From Nitrospirota bacterium (GTDB lineage Bacteria; Nitrospirota; Leptospirillia; Leptospirillales; Leptospirillaceae), in contig JAJZCZ010000002.1 in NCBI GenBank assembly GCA_021828805.1, forward strand, positions 1 to 55,161: a stretch of 55,161 bases of DNA. Reading direction: 5' to 3'. The position numbers and the translations under genes are program-made. Below the pieces are notes generated by a model. The model was not told where the DNA came from and did no database searches. It was given only the letters and a program-made list of their open reading frames with translations. Shown piece by piece: positions 19,975 through 28,100 of this stretch. Within the stretch, counting starts at the first letter, position 1. Each line of letters begins with the position of its first letter.

Positions 19975-21416
19975 GAGATGTCTCCCATTTCCCGCAGCTT
20001 TCTCCAAAGGGTTGACCGGCCGATCCCCAGGAGCTTTGCCGCCTGGGACATGTTTCCTCCGGTCTTCTCGACGGCCTTTCGGATCATGACATCTTCCATG
20101 GTCCGGAGAGCATTTGAATGGGACAGAGCCACATCGGCAAAGGTCCCATCCTCTTCAGGGAGGGGGGCGAGGTCCCGGGGAAGCTCACGGACACCAATCG
20201 TATGCCCTGTAGACAGAAGCACCGCATGCTCGAGGATATTCTGGAGCTCCCGGATATTCCCCGGATAGGAATGGTTCATCAGAATATTCTGGGCCTCCAG
20301 GGAAAGCCCCTCGACGTTCTTTCCGAACTCCGCATTGTAGCGGGAGAGGAAGGAGGAGATCAGAAGCGGGATGTCCTCACGGCGCTCCCGGAGCGGAGGA
20401 AGAAAAAGAGGCACGACCCGGAGACGGTAGTAAAGATCACGCCGAAAGGTACCCGCGTCAATGGCAGCCTTGAGGTCCCGATTCGTCGCCGCAATCACCC
20501 GCACATCCACCTTGAGGGTCTTGGTTCCACCAACCCGTTCAAACTCTTCTTCCTGGAGAACACGAAGGAGCTTGACCTGCATGGAGGCGGTGATCTCACC
20601 GATCTCATCGAGGAAAAGAGTCCCGCCGGAAGCCAGCTCGAAGCGTCCGGGCTTACTTGAAACTGCCCCGGTAAACGCCCCTCTCACATGGCCGAAGAGC
20701 TCCGACTCAAGAACTCCTTCAGAAAGGGCGGCACAGTTCACCTTGATGAAGGGGCCATCCTTGCGGGGGCTGTTTTCGTGGATGGCATGGGCGATGAGCT
20801 CCTTGCCGGTCCCGCTCTCCCCTTCGATCAGGACGGTAGACTTGCTCTGAGCCACCACCGGAAGGAGGTCAAAGATCTCCCGCATCTTTTCGCTTTGACC
20901 GATAATCTTGCCGAACGCATACCGCCCCTTGAGCTCTTTTTTGAGTTCGGCAAGCTGGGTCACATCGTGAAAGATCTCCACGCCACCGACCACCTGGCCC
21001 TCAGCATCCTTCAGAAGAGCGGTATTCACCCGCACAAGGCGGGTCCGGCGATGGCGGTCCGTGAGCGAAATCTCGTAGTTTCGGTAGGGCTCCCCGCTCT
21101 CGATCGTCTTCTCGATGAGACACCGGGCGCTACAGACCGAGCTTCGCAGGGCCTTCTGACAATCCATGCCGAATACCTCTCCCCGGGAAAGGCCCAGCAT
21201 TTCACGGGCGGCCCGGTTGAGATAGAGAACCTTCTTGTCGAGACCGATGGCGACCACCCCCTCCTCGAGGGAGTCGAGGATGTTGGCCGGGCCCAGGGCA
21301 TCAAGAACATTTTCCGGAACCTCAGAGAGGCCGGATGGAGGCTCCGCATTTCCCTCCCAGGAAGGATGGAGGGGCAGAGGGATCACCGAGGTCTTTTTAT
21401 TGGCCATAGCACACAT
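19971..21416 (-). CDS. PAS-domain sigma54-dependent transcriptional regulator (NtrC-type)
   Basis: PAS segment (NILDSLEEGVVAIGLDKKVLYLNRAAREMLG), AAA+ ESGTGKELIAHAIH, ELFGHVRGAFTGA, DEIGEITASMQVKLLRVLQEEEFERVGG, Fis-type HTH (MSQAAKLLGIGRSTLWRKLREMG). Confidence 0.94.
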   Translation of the reverse strand: MCAMANKKTSVIPLPLHPSWEGNAEPPSGLSEVPENVLDALGPANILDSLEEGVVAIGLDKKVLYLNRAAREMLGLSRGEVFGMDCQKALRSSVCSARCLIEKTIESGEPYRNYEISLTDRHRRTRLVRVNTALLKDAEGQVVGGVEIFHDVTQLAELKKELKGRYAFGKIIGQSEKMREIFDLLPVVAQSKSTVLIEGESGTGKELIAHAIHENSPRKDGPFIKVNCAALSEGVLESELFGHVRGAFTGAVSSKPGRFELASGGTLFLDEIGEITASMQVKLLRVLQEEEFERVGGTKTLKVDVRVIAATNRDLKAAIDAGTFRRDLYYRLRVVPLFLPPLRERREDIPLLISSFLSRYNAEFGKNVEGLSLEAQNILMNHSYPGNIRELQNILEHAVLLSTGHTIGVRELPRDLAPLPEEDGTFADVALSHSNALRTMEDVMIRKAVEKTGGNMSQAAKLLGIGRSTLWRKLREMGDIS

Positions 21417-21431
21417 ATCCCGCCAAGAAGA

Positions 21432-21875
21432 TCAGAGGCACAATGACGAAACACTCCCGCCCGGGGAGGAACGGGAGTGTTTCAAGGGAAGAAAAGAAAG
21501 GGCTCCCGTCGGACACACATGAAGGCAAAGCCGGCACCGGAGACATACCGCCCCTTCGAGATGCCCTCCCGGGAAGGCGCCCAGATCCAGAATACCTGTG
21601 GGACAAAGCTCCTCACAACGGCCACAGGCCCCGGCCTCCCGGCAGGCCGCTGGGTTCCACCGGATGTTATTTCCGGCAACCACACGGTCCGTCAGCTCTT
21701 CCATAAGGGAGAGACGATCTGACGAATCGGTGCGGGACAGCCCCTCCTGCACACATAAATCCGAGGGTTCCAGTAAAGTCTTCATTTTATCACCACGGGC
21801 GACAAAACCCAAACCATGACAGGGACAGCTCCAGCCCGATATCTCGGCCGCTTTGCATTTACAAGAATCCACCAA
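21432..21875 (-). CDS. Cys-rich 4Fe-4S ferredoxin-domain protein
   Basis: CGRCEELCPTGILDLG...CLRCRLCLHVCPTGAL (2x ferredoxin-like), extra N-terminal CKC...CPCHG. Start either GTG 21875 or ATG 21785 (MKTLLEP). Confidence 0.72.
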   Translation of the reverse strand: MVDSCKCKAAEISGWSCPCHGLGFVARGDKMKTLLEPSDLCVQEGLSRTDSSDRLSLMEELTDRVVAGNNIRWNPAACREAGACGRCEELCPTGILDLGAFPGGHLEGAVCLRCRLCLHVCPTGALSFLPLKHSRSSPGGSVSSLCL

Positions 21876-22365
21876 GACCTAAGGCAACAATGGTCTTGGC
21901 ATCACGAATCTCTCCCGAATCGATGCGGGAACGGATGTCCTCGCGTGTGAGAAAGAGGGGAGGATCGATCCACTCATCCTCCTCCAGGTGAGGAGGGCCC
22001 ACCGTTCCGCCTCGGGCTATCACAAGATGAATGACCTCGTCACAGAAGCCTGGTGTGGTGTAGATCGAATGCATCAGGCGAAGCTCCGCTCCCTCGATCC
22101 CTGTTTCTTCATACAGCTCCCGGCGAGCGGCTTCCAGAATCTCTTCCCCCTCTTCCAGCTTGCCCGCCGGGATCTCGAGAATGGGAACCCCGACCGCCGG
22201 GCGAAGCTGACGGATAATGACCACACGGCCATCGTCTGTAACCGGAAGAATTGCCACGCCTTGTCCAAAGCGGACGATCTCGAAGGGGTGCGACCGGCCG
22301 GGACGATCCGGACGGTCGACCTCCAAAAGATCCACCCCGATTCTTCTCCCTTGCCAGACCCTCAC
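21859..22365 (-). CDS. NUDIX hydrolase (ADP-ribose pyrophosphatase-like)
   Basis: NUDIX box GKLEEGEEILEAARRELYEETGIEG. Confidence 0.88.
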   Translation of the reverse strand: MRVWQGRRIGVDLLEVDRPDRPGRSHPFEIVRFGQGVAILPVTDDGRVVIIRQLRPAVGVPILEIPAGKLEEGEEILEAARRELYEETGIEGAELRLMHSIYTTPGFCDEVIHLVIARGGTVGPPHLEEDEWIDPPLFLTREDIRSRIDSGEIRDAKTIVALGLGGFL

Positions 22366-22384
22366 AACGCCTCCCCGCGATTGA

Positions 22385-22894
22385 ATGTCGTCCGATTATA
22401 TGCTATTTTTTCATCCCATGGTAGACAAACACTTCATCCTCACCCCCGACAAAAAAGGGGCTCTGACCAGCGGCATTTTCCACGGCTCGGCACTGATTCT
22501 TTCGGGAATCCTTTCCTGGTCCTACTATGCCCACCACCAGACGAATACCTTATGGTTTTACGTCTTCTTTGGAGCTTTCTGGCTCGTCTTCTTTTCAGCG
22601 GTCACTTCGATTGGAAACCAGTGCCTGCTGCTGACGCCCCATTCCCTGAAGTCCCTCCGCATCCGAGGCAACACCCTCCTTCTCGAATGGAAAAACGGCG
22701 ATGTCGACGAACTCGTCCGGAAGGTCAATGTCCATGGAAGCCGGACCATTCTTGGTATCTGGGGCCAGACCATCGACAAGAGACGCATTCAGGCGACGAT
22801 CCGTCGCCACTCCCTTCCACCGGATGAGGTCAGGGAACTTCTCAATCTGCTGACAGATCTGACACCGGCAGACAAAAACCCGCCCAAGACTTAG
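22385..22894 (+). CDS. Two-TM membrane protein with PH-like soluble C-terminus, unknown function
   Basis: Two TM helices (ALILSGILSWSYYA, FYVFFGAFWLVFFSAV) then beta-rich tail; start could be ATG 22421 (MVDKHFILTP). Confidence 0.65.
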   Translation: MSSDYMLFFHPMVDKHFILTPDKKGALTSGIFHGSALILSGILSWSYYAHHQTNTLWFYVFFGAFWLVFFSAVTSIGNQCLLLTPHSLKSLRIRGNTLLLEWKNGDVDELVRKVNVHGSRTILGIWGQTIDKRRIQATIRRHSLPPDEVRELLNLLTDLTPADKNPPKT

Positions 22895-23055
22895 CTCTCC
22901 CTCTTCATCACCCATGACTGCTTGTGCTAGAATCAAGAAAGGGTGACAGAGTCTTCCGTCCGAAAATCCGGATTGACCCCAACTCTTTACTGTACATAAG
23001 CGTCCTGCCGGTCGATGAAGGGCACAAACGTCACCACCTCGGACACCGAACTGCC

Positions 23056-23355
23056 ATGGGCCAAGAGAAACGCTCACTTACCGAGCTTGTCAAGCGTCAT
23101 CCCCTCCTTACCACCGTCTTCGGCTTCTGGGGATTCGGCTACACCTTCATGGTTCCCAATCTCCTGGGCGGCCGATTTCTCCAGGCATTTTTTCATGCGG
23201 TCGGGAGCAACCCCGGAAAGGTCTTTCTCGGCTTCGGAGCCCTTTTCTTCATGGTTTTTCTTTTTGCCGGCGTCGTTCCTTTTGCCCTGTGGTACTTCGT
23301 CTGCCAGGCACTTGAAAGTGCCGACACCTCCTCACAGACCCCTAAGAACGGATAA
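23056..23355 (+). CDS. Small two-TM membrane protein
   Basis: Start at MGQEKRSLTELVKRHPLLTT; two hydrophobic segments; 5 bp upstream of the DUF420-like gene. Confidence 0.6.
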   Translation: MGQEKRSLTELVKRHPLLTTVFGFWGFGYTFMVPNLLGGRFLQAFFHAVGSNPGKVFLGFGALFFMVFLFAGVVPFALWYFVCQALESADTSSQTPKNG

Positions 23356-23360
23356 GAGCC

Positions 23361-23969
23361 ATGCACGGATTTCTTGGAACAAAAGCTGACTTCTGGTGGG
23401 ACCTCACCATCACGAGCGAGACCATCGTCTTCTCCTGCCTGTTTTTTGGAGCCTACCTCGGACGCAAACACCGGGGGACCGCCCACCATAACACCATGCT
23501 TCTTTCCACGATACTCGTGGCCGGATGGTTTCTCATGTATCTCGCCCAGCAGTACATTGTGGGGATCGTCGGCTTTGGCGGCCCCTCAATGATCAAGTAT
23601 ATGGTCTACTACCCCATTATCATCTTCCACTCCCTTGTCTCGACCGCCGCCCTGATCTTAACCGGTGTGGTTGTCTTTAATGGCTTCATGACCACCGAGG
23701 TCATCGAAGGCGTCCGAACCCTCAAGAAGAACCCGATGGTTCACAAGCGTCTCGGCTGGGTCACACTTCTTTCCTTCGTCTTCTCCATTATCACGGCCTA
23801 TACGGTCTATGCCCTCCTCTTCGTCATCTACAACCCCGCCCGGACTCCCACCTACGGGATCAAGTCCTCCATCGGAGCCCTGTCGGGGATCGGAGCCTTC
23901 GTCCTGATTGGCCTTCTCTGCCTGTTCTGGTACCTCAATCGCTCCCGGCTGAGATCCTCGGGATCCTAA
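23361..23969 (+). CDS. DUF420-like polytopic membrane protein
   Basis: Pattern AHHNTMLLSTILVAGWFLMYL...YYPIIIFHSLVSTAALILTG...HKRLGWVTLLSFVFSIITAYTVYALLF resembles DUF420/CtaM-type proteins. Confidence 0.6.
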   Translation: MHGFLGTKADFWWDLTITSETIVFSCLFFGAYLGRKHRGTAHHNTMLLSTILVAGWFLMYLAQQYIVGIVGFGGPSMIKYMVYYPIIIFHSLVSTAALILTGVVVFNGFMTTEVIEGVRTLKKNPMVHKRLGWVTLLSFVFSIITAYTVYALLFVIYNPARTPTYGIKSSIGALSGIGAFVLIGLLCLFWYLNRSRLRSSGS

Positions 23970-24009
23970 GCTTGCTTCCGTAGCCCCACACTACTCCGGG
24001 ATAAAAAAG

Positions 24010-24052
24010 AAAAGCCCCCTCCAATTGATCTTTCTGGAGCGGGGCTTTTTTA
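24010..24052 (+). terminator. Rho-independent terminator
   Basis: GCCCCCTCCA ... TGGAGCGGGGC followed by TTTTTTATT just downstream of the 23969 stop. Confidence 0.85.
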
Positions 24053-24135
24053 TTGATGGACTGTCAATCATGGAGCCTGCAAGGACAACCCGTGATTTAA
24101 CGTCATCAGCTTTCAGAAACAGTTATTTTTGGTTT

Positions 24136-24871
24136 GGGTCATGACTAGAACAGGAATCTCCAATGTGGGATAAACCTAGTCATGACGGTAAAAAACAAGT
24201 ACGTCAATCGTTCGAAAATTTCGGAGGCCAAATTCCGGGAGTTGATCCGGCTCTTTGCCCTCAACCTGGATGCCACCCAGATCGCTGTTCTGACCGGTTT
24301 GAACCGGAATACCGTAAACCGGTTTCTGAAAGCCCTCTGGGAACGGATTGCCCAGTATTGTGAAGAGCAGTCTTCCCTGTCCGGAGAGATTGAAGTCGAC
24401 GAGTCCTTTTTCGGTCCCCGGAGGGTCAAAGGAAAACGGGGCCGAGGGGCATTTGGTAAAACCATCGTCTTCGGTCTCTTCAAACGGAATGGGAAGGTCT
24501 ATACCGAGATAGTTCCCAACTGTTCCAAGGACACCCTTCAGGCGATCATCCGGGGAAAGGTCAGTCTGGAGAGTGTCATCTATTCCGACGGCTGGCGGGG
24601 CTATAATGGCCTCGTGGACGTCGGATACGGCAAGCACCTTCGAGTGGATCACGGGAAGGACCAGTTTGTATCAGGTCCGGCCCATATCAACGGGATCGAA
24701 GGATTCTGGGGATTCGCCAAATCCCGGCTTACCCGGTTTCGCGGCATGAACCCTTCGACCTTCTATCTTCACCTGAAGGAATGCGAATTCCGGTTCAATC
24801 ACCGAAACCAGGATCTCTACAAATCGATCCTGAAAATGATCCGAAAAAAACCTCTGTTCTAGTCATGACCC
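24136..24871 (+). mobile_element. IS1595-type insertion sequence (IS1016-like), 736 bp
   Basis: Perfect 18-bp terminal inverted repeats GGGTCATGACTAGAACAG (24136-24153) / CTGTTCTAGTCATGACCC (24854-24871) flanking one transposase gene. Confidence 0.9.
24182..24862 (+). CDS. IS1595-family (ISXO2-like) DDE transposase
   Basis: EIEVDESFFGPRRVKGKRGRGAFGKTIVFGL, IYSDGWRGYNGL, HINGIEGFWGFAKSRL, LKECEFRFNHR. Confidence 0.92.
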   Translation: MTVKNKYVNRSKISEAKFRELIRLFALNLDATQIAVLTGLNRNTVNRFLKALWERIAQYCEEQSSLSGEIEVDESFFGPRRVKGKRGRGAFGKTIVFGLFKRNGKVYTEIVPNCSKDTLQAIIRGKVSLESVIYSDGWRGYNGLVDVGYGKHLRVDHGKDQFVSGPAHINGIEGFWGFAKSRLTRFRGMNPSTFYLHLKECEFRFNHRNQDLYKSILKMIRKKPLF

Positions 24872-24932
24872 ATAAATTTTGCTACCTCGCATAAAATCGG
24901 GCATGGATTTATTCAGGGATCATTTCATTAGG

Positions 24933-24978
24933 TTGACACTGGAAGCGATAGCCTCTATATTTAACCACATGGTTAAAT
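24933..24978 (+). promoter_or_regulatory. Sigma70-type promoter and overlapping 20-bp palindromic operator
   Basis: TTGACA (24933-24938) -17 bp- TATATT (24956-24961); perfect palindrome ATTTAACCACATGGTTAAAT (24959-24978) covering the ATG start (24969). Confidence 0.75.
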
Positions 24979-25298
24979 CATCAGGAGCTGAACTCGACGC
25001 AGTGTTTCACGCGTTGTCTGACTCGACGCGGCGTTCGATTCTCAGGGATATTGCTGGCCGCCAGAAGACTGTCGGTGAAATTGCCCGCCCTTACCGCATG
25101 TCGCTTCCTGCTGTTTCCAAACACCTGCGCGTGCTGGAAGCGGCAAATCTCGTCATACGCGAGAAGCAAGGAAGCTTTCATGTCATTCGGCTTAACCCCG
25201 TCCCAATGCGCAAGGTTGCGCATTGGGTGCAGTTCTACGAGCGATTCTGGAACGAGAAGCTCGATGCGCTGCAAAACCTGTTCGAAAAAGGAGAATGA
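24969..25298 (+). CDS. ArsR-family winged-helix transcriptional regulator
   Basis: LDAVFHALSDSTRRSILRDIAGRQKTVGEIARPYRMSLPAVSKHLRVLEAANLVIREKQGS; start taken at ATG 24969. Confidence 0.92.
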   Translation: MVKSSGAELDAVFHALSDSTRRSILRDIAGRQKTVGEIARPYRMSLPAVSKHLRVLEAANLVIREKQGSFHVIRLNPVPMRKVAHWVQFYERFWNEKLDALQNLFEKGE

Positions 25299-25299
25299 G

Positions 25300-25743
25300 A
25301 TGACACCACCGATTCGCCTCTTGATCACGAAGATGATTAAGGCCCCTCGCACGCGCGTATATGAAGCGTGGACCGACCCCGAATTGATGAAGCGCTGGCT
25401 TGCGCCAGGCGAATTCCATGCGCCTAGCGCCACGAGTGATGTCCAGGTCGGGGGAAGTTTTCGAATCGAGATGGAGGGCATGATGCACGGCCGACCGACA
25501 AAAGGAGTGGCGAGCGGAATCTATCGCGAACTCGTCCCCGGCGAGCGCATCGTACTGACCTGGAATTGGGCAGGTGACTACTCCCCCCCGGAGACACTGA
25601 TCACGGTCGAGTTCCGAGAGGTCGATGGAGGGACTGAGGTTCGTCTTACCCAAGAGGGCTTCGCAGAAGAGCAACACCGGGCCGGCTTTGAGGGCGGCTG
25701 GCAAAGCGCATTCGAAAAGCTTTCAAGGGCTATTGCGATTTAA
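25300..25743 (+). CDS. SRPBCC / AHSA1-like domain protein
   Basis: FEARRxxVYEAWTDPELMKRWLAPGEF-type N-terminus, GGSFRIEMEG, LTWNWAGDYSPPETLITVEFREVDGGTEVRLTQEGF; paired with ArsR gene. Confidence 0.88.
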   Translation: MTPPIRLLITKMIKAPRTRVYEAWTDPELMKRWLAPGEFHAPSATSDVQVGGSFRIEMEGMMHGRPTKGVASGIYRELVPGERIVLTWNWAGDYSPPETLITVEFREVDGGTEVRLTQEGFAEEQHRAGFEGGWQSAFEKLSRAIAI

Positions 25744-25826
25744 CCTTCCCCGATGCGGAACATACGGGACAGAAGGGCTTGACCATTAGCAGGCTGGTGA
25801 ATTCTCTGAGCGAAATTTGCATCGTG

Positions 25827-25852
25827 AAGAGCCCCTTCGATGGGGCTCTTTT
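25827..25852 (+). terminator. Rho-independent terminator
   Basis: AAGAGCCCC ttcgat GGGGCTCTT followed by TTG; 9-bp perfect stem. Confidence 0.75.
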
Positions 25853-25929
25853 GTCCGTGCTACGGAAGGGATCGGTCGGTGACCCAGGCACCGAAAGGTC
25901 TCTTCTCCGAAAACCGGACGACCCGGTAG

Positions 25930-26143
25930 AATCACTGTGCCGACAAGGGATATACCGGAGCCCCTGCCAAAGCGACGATTGAATCCCGGGGATATGTCCC
26001 TCATGTCGTTCCCAGAGGTGTTGAAAAGAAGTCCATCTAAGAGACGCCGGGATACAAGGCGAGGCGTTGGGTGGTGGAAGCGGCCCATTCGTGGTTCAAC
26101 CGATTCCGGAAACTTCTCGTCCGATTCCAAAAACAGGCATAAA
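25930..26143 (+). pseudogene. Remnant of IS5-family (IS427-like) transposase C-terminus
   Basis: Direct translation NHCADKGYTGAPAKATIESRGYVPHVVPRGVEKKSI*ETPGYKARRWVVEAAHSWFNRFRKLLVRFQKQA*; in-frame TAA, no intact ORF. Confidence 0.85.
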
Positions 26144-26202
26144 GTGTCCAAATGGCCAATTTATGGTTGTTTCCACAAGTCAACTCATCGGTCCCAACAT
26201 AA

Positions 26203-26955
26203 TCATTCATTCCGTACCCACAAATTCTTCGGACGAGCCATTCTTTTCAAGGAACTCTGAATTGCCATTTTTTTCCAATTCTCTCCAATTAAACTGATAT
26301 CGCCTCGCAACTTGTTAACCGTTTCAATCAATTTTTTATGGATGCTAGTTTTTTCGCTTAACTGAATCATTGCGCTTGGATCCAATGCCCCTTTTCCTTG
26401 GGGGGGTTCTTTTATATCCATCATTGCTTTATCCATATCGAATTGGGCTCGATCAATTTTCACCTTGAATACTGAATAAACTTCACCTCCAATTTCATGA
26501 AGTAAATCGTTTTCGTTGAATGTATGGGTTTCTGCATTTAATTCATCGAGTTGCCTGTCAGAGATGCCTAGTCCTTTGAGTTCTTTCCCAATTGTGTCCA
26601 CAAATTCAAATCGGTTTTTCCTTGAAATTGGGCCGGACCACCTCCCCAAACGATTCAACATCTTTAAATTTATAGCAGCAAGAGGTAACGCGATATCCCT
26701 CAATTTTTTGATCGTATCGTCAGCTTCCCTGATTTTTTCTCTAAGTTCCGCTTCGATTCCAAATCCCTTGAATTTTTGAAATTCGTGAATGAATGCGAAG
26801 AATAAGACAAGAATTCCGAATCCAAACGCGCTTGTTGCCGACCCGGTGTTGTTTTTGTAGGCTAGAAAAGCACCTAAGGTTATAAGGAAATAGCAGATAT
26901 AAAAAGAATGGTTCTTGCTATAAATCGGATCAATTCGCGAGTATTTGTAAAGAAA
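26203..26955 (-). CDS. AT-rich membrane protein of unknown function (possible 5'-truncated gene)
   Basis: Open frame extends upstream of the listed TTG (26703) to the integrase stop: SEFLYKYSRIDPIYSKNHSFYICYFLITLGAFLAYKNNTGSATSAFGFGILVLFFAFIHEFQKFKGFGIEAELREKIREADDTIKKLRDIALP...; two TM helices; no ATG/GTG/TTG start found in the upstream part. Confidence 0.5.
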   Translation of the reverse strand, partial: FLYKYSRIDPIYSKNHSFYICYFLITLGAFLAYKNNTGSATSAFGFGILVLFFAFIHEFQKFKGFGIEAELREKIREADDTIKKLRDIALPLAAINLKMLNRLGRWSGPISRKNRFEFVDTIGKELKGLGISDRQLDELNAETHTFNENDLLHEIGGEVYSVFKVKIDRAQFDMDKAMMDIKEPPQGKGALDPSAMIQLSEKTSIHKKLIETVNKLRGDISLIGENWKKMAIQSSLKRMARPKNLWVRNE

Positions 26956-26956
26956 C

Positions 26957-27985
26957 TCACTTCATTCTCTCCGCCAGATCTTCTGCCCTCAGATGCGTAT
27001 ATCGAGCCAACATTTGAAGCGTTTTGTGGCCGGTAATCGTTCTGACCTCCATCGTATCAAATCCCTTCTCAAAAAGCCGACTGGTGGCCTCATGCCGGAG
27101 ATCGTGGAAGGTCAGATCGACCAGGAAGGACGGGTCCGGTTTTTCCCCCTTCTCCGCGCATTCCTTCTTGTAGGAGTCCCGAGCCCGGGAGACGGCACGA
27201 ACGAAGGCTTGCGTGATGGAATCCGGCTCCATCCCCCAAACCTCTCCGTCGATTCTCCGGATCAGCCCGGACAGGATCCGGACGGCCTCCGTCGAGAGAG
27301 GCACGACCCGCTTTTCCCCGTTCTTTGTTTCCAGAATGGTCACTGTTCGCTTTTTAAGATCCACCATCTCCCAGGTCATCCCGGCAAGTTCTCCCCGCCT
27401 CATTCCTGTTTCAATGGCAAAGCGGACGATATCGGACAGAACGGGAGATTCGGAGGCAGCGACGATTCTCTCCAGTTCTCCTTGGAGTAGTCTTCGGTCC
27501 CGACCCCTTGGGAGCTTGGGTTTCCGGATCTGCATCACCGGATTGATCAGCCCGGCCATGCCCCATTCCTTGACTGCGATCGTGAAGAGATGGGAGAGAA
27601 GCGCGAGATCAAGGCGGACAGTGTTTGCAGAACCACCGGACTTTATCCGCTCATCCCTGAATGCGGCGATATCCTTTCCCTGGATCTGTGCGAGGCTTCG
27701 CTTTGAGATCGGCCAGCGTTTCAGAGCGTTTGCCCGGTTCGTTTCCCTTCGAAGCTGTTTTTTATGCGGAAGAATTTCGGAGATATATCTGTCCAGGGCT
27801 TCGGCAAGCGTTGTGTTTTCTGATTCTTTCCTGGAGACAAAGACTCCCCGACCTATTTCTGATTCGACTGTGGCCGCCCAGGCTTCTGCCTCGCCCTTCG
27901 TGTCGAACGTGCGGGAAATACGAGGAAAACCTTTCTTTTCGATCGATGCTTCCCATGCTCCCGACCGCTTCCGGAAATAGGCCAT
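26957..27985 (-). CDS. Tyrosine-type site-specific integrase
   Basis: Phage-integrase catalytic residues: ETGMRRGELAGMTW (R), HDLRHEATSRLF (HxxR), TGHKTLQMLARYTH (H, Y); start at MAYFRKRSGAWEA. Confidence 0.93.
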   Translation of the reverse strand: MAYFRKRSGAWEASIEKKGFPRISRTFDTKGEAEAWAATVESEIGRGVFVSRKESENTTLAEALDRYISEILPHKKQLRRETNRANALKRWPISKRSLAQIQGKDIAAFRDERIKSGGSANTVRLDLALLSHLFTIAVKEWGMAGLINPVMQIRKPKLPRGRDRRLLQGELERIVAASESPVLSDIVRFAIETGMRRGELAGMTWEMVDLKKRTVTILETKNGEKRVVPLSTEAVRILSGLIRRIDGEVWGMEPDSITQAFVRAVSRARDSYKKECAEKGEKPDPSFLVDLTFHDLRHEATSRLFEKGFDTMEVRTITGHKTLQMLARYTHLRAEDLAERMK

Positions 27986-28100
27986 TCTCATCCCTCCAAA
28001 AGTAATTTTCTCGGACAGGAAAATCATACTCTTTTGGAATTATCCCGGCAAATTCAACTTTTATTATGAGGGAATTTTTTTTAATGGCTCTGGCATTGGT

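Noticed and set aside
24136-26143. Composite transposon (IS1595 + ArsR/SRPBCC + IS5 remnant)
   Set aside because: The two IS are from different families and the right one is decayed; no shared end sequences or target duplication were seen.
25779-26260. Small ORFs 25779-25982, 25937-26260, 26067-26297 and minus 25786-26151
   Set aside because: They are out-of-frame readings around the IS5-family remnant, which explains the sequence better.
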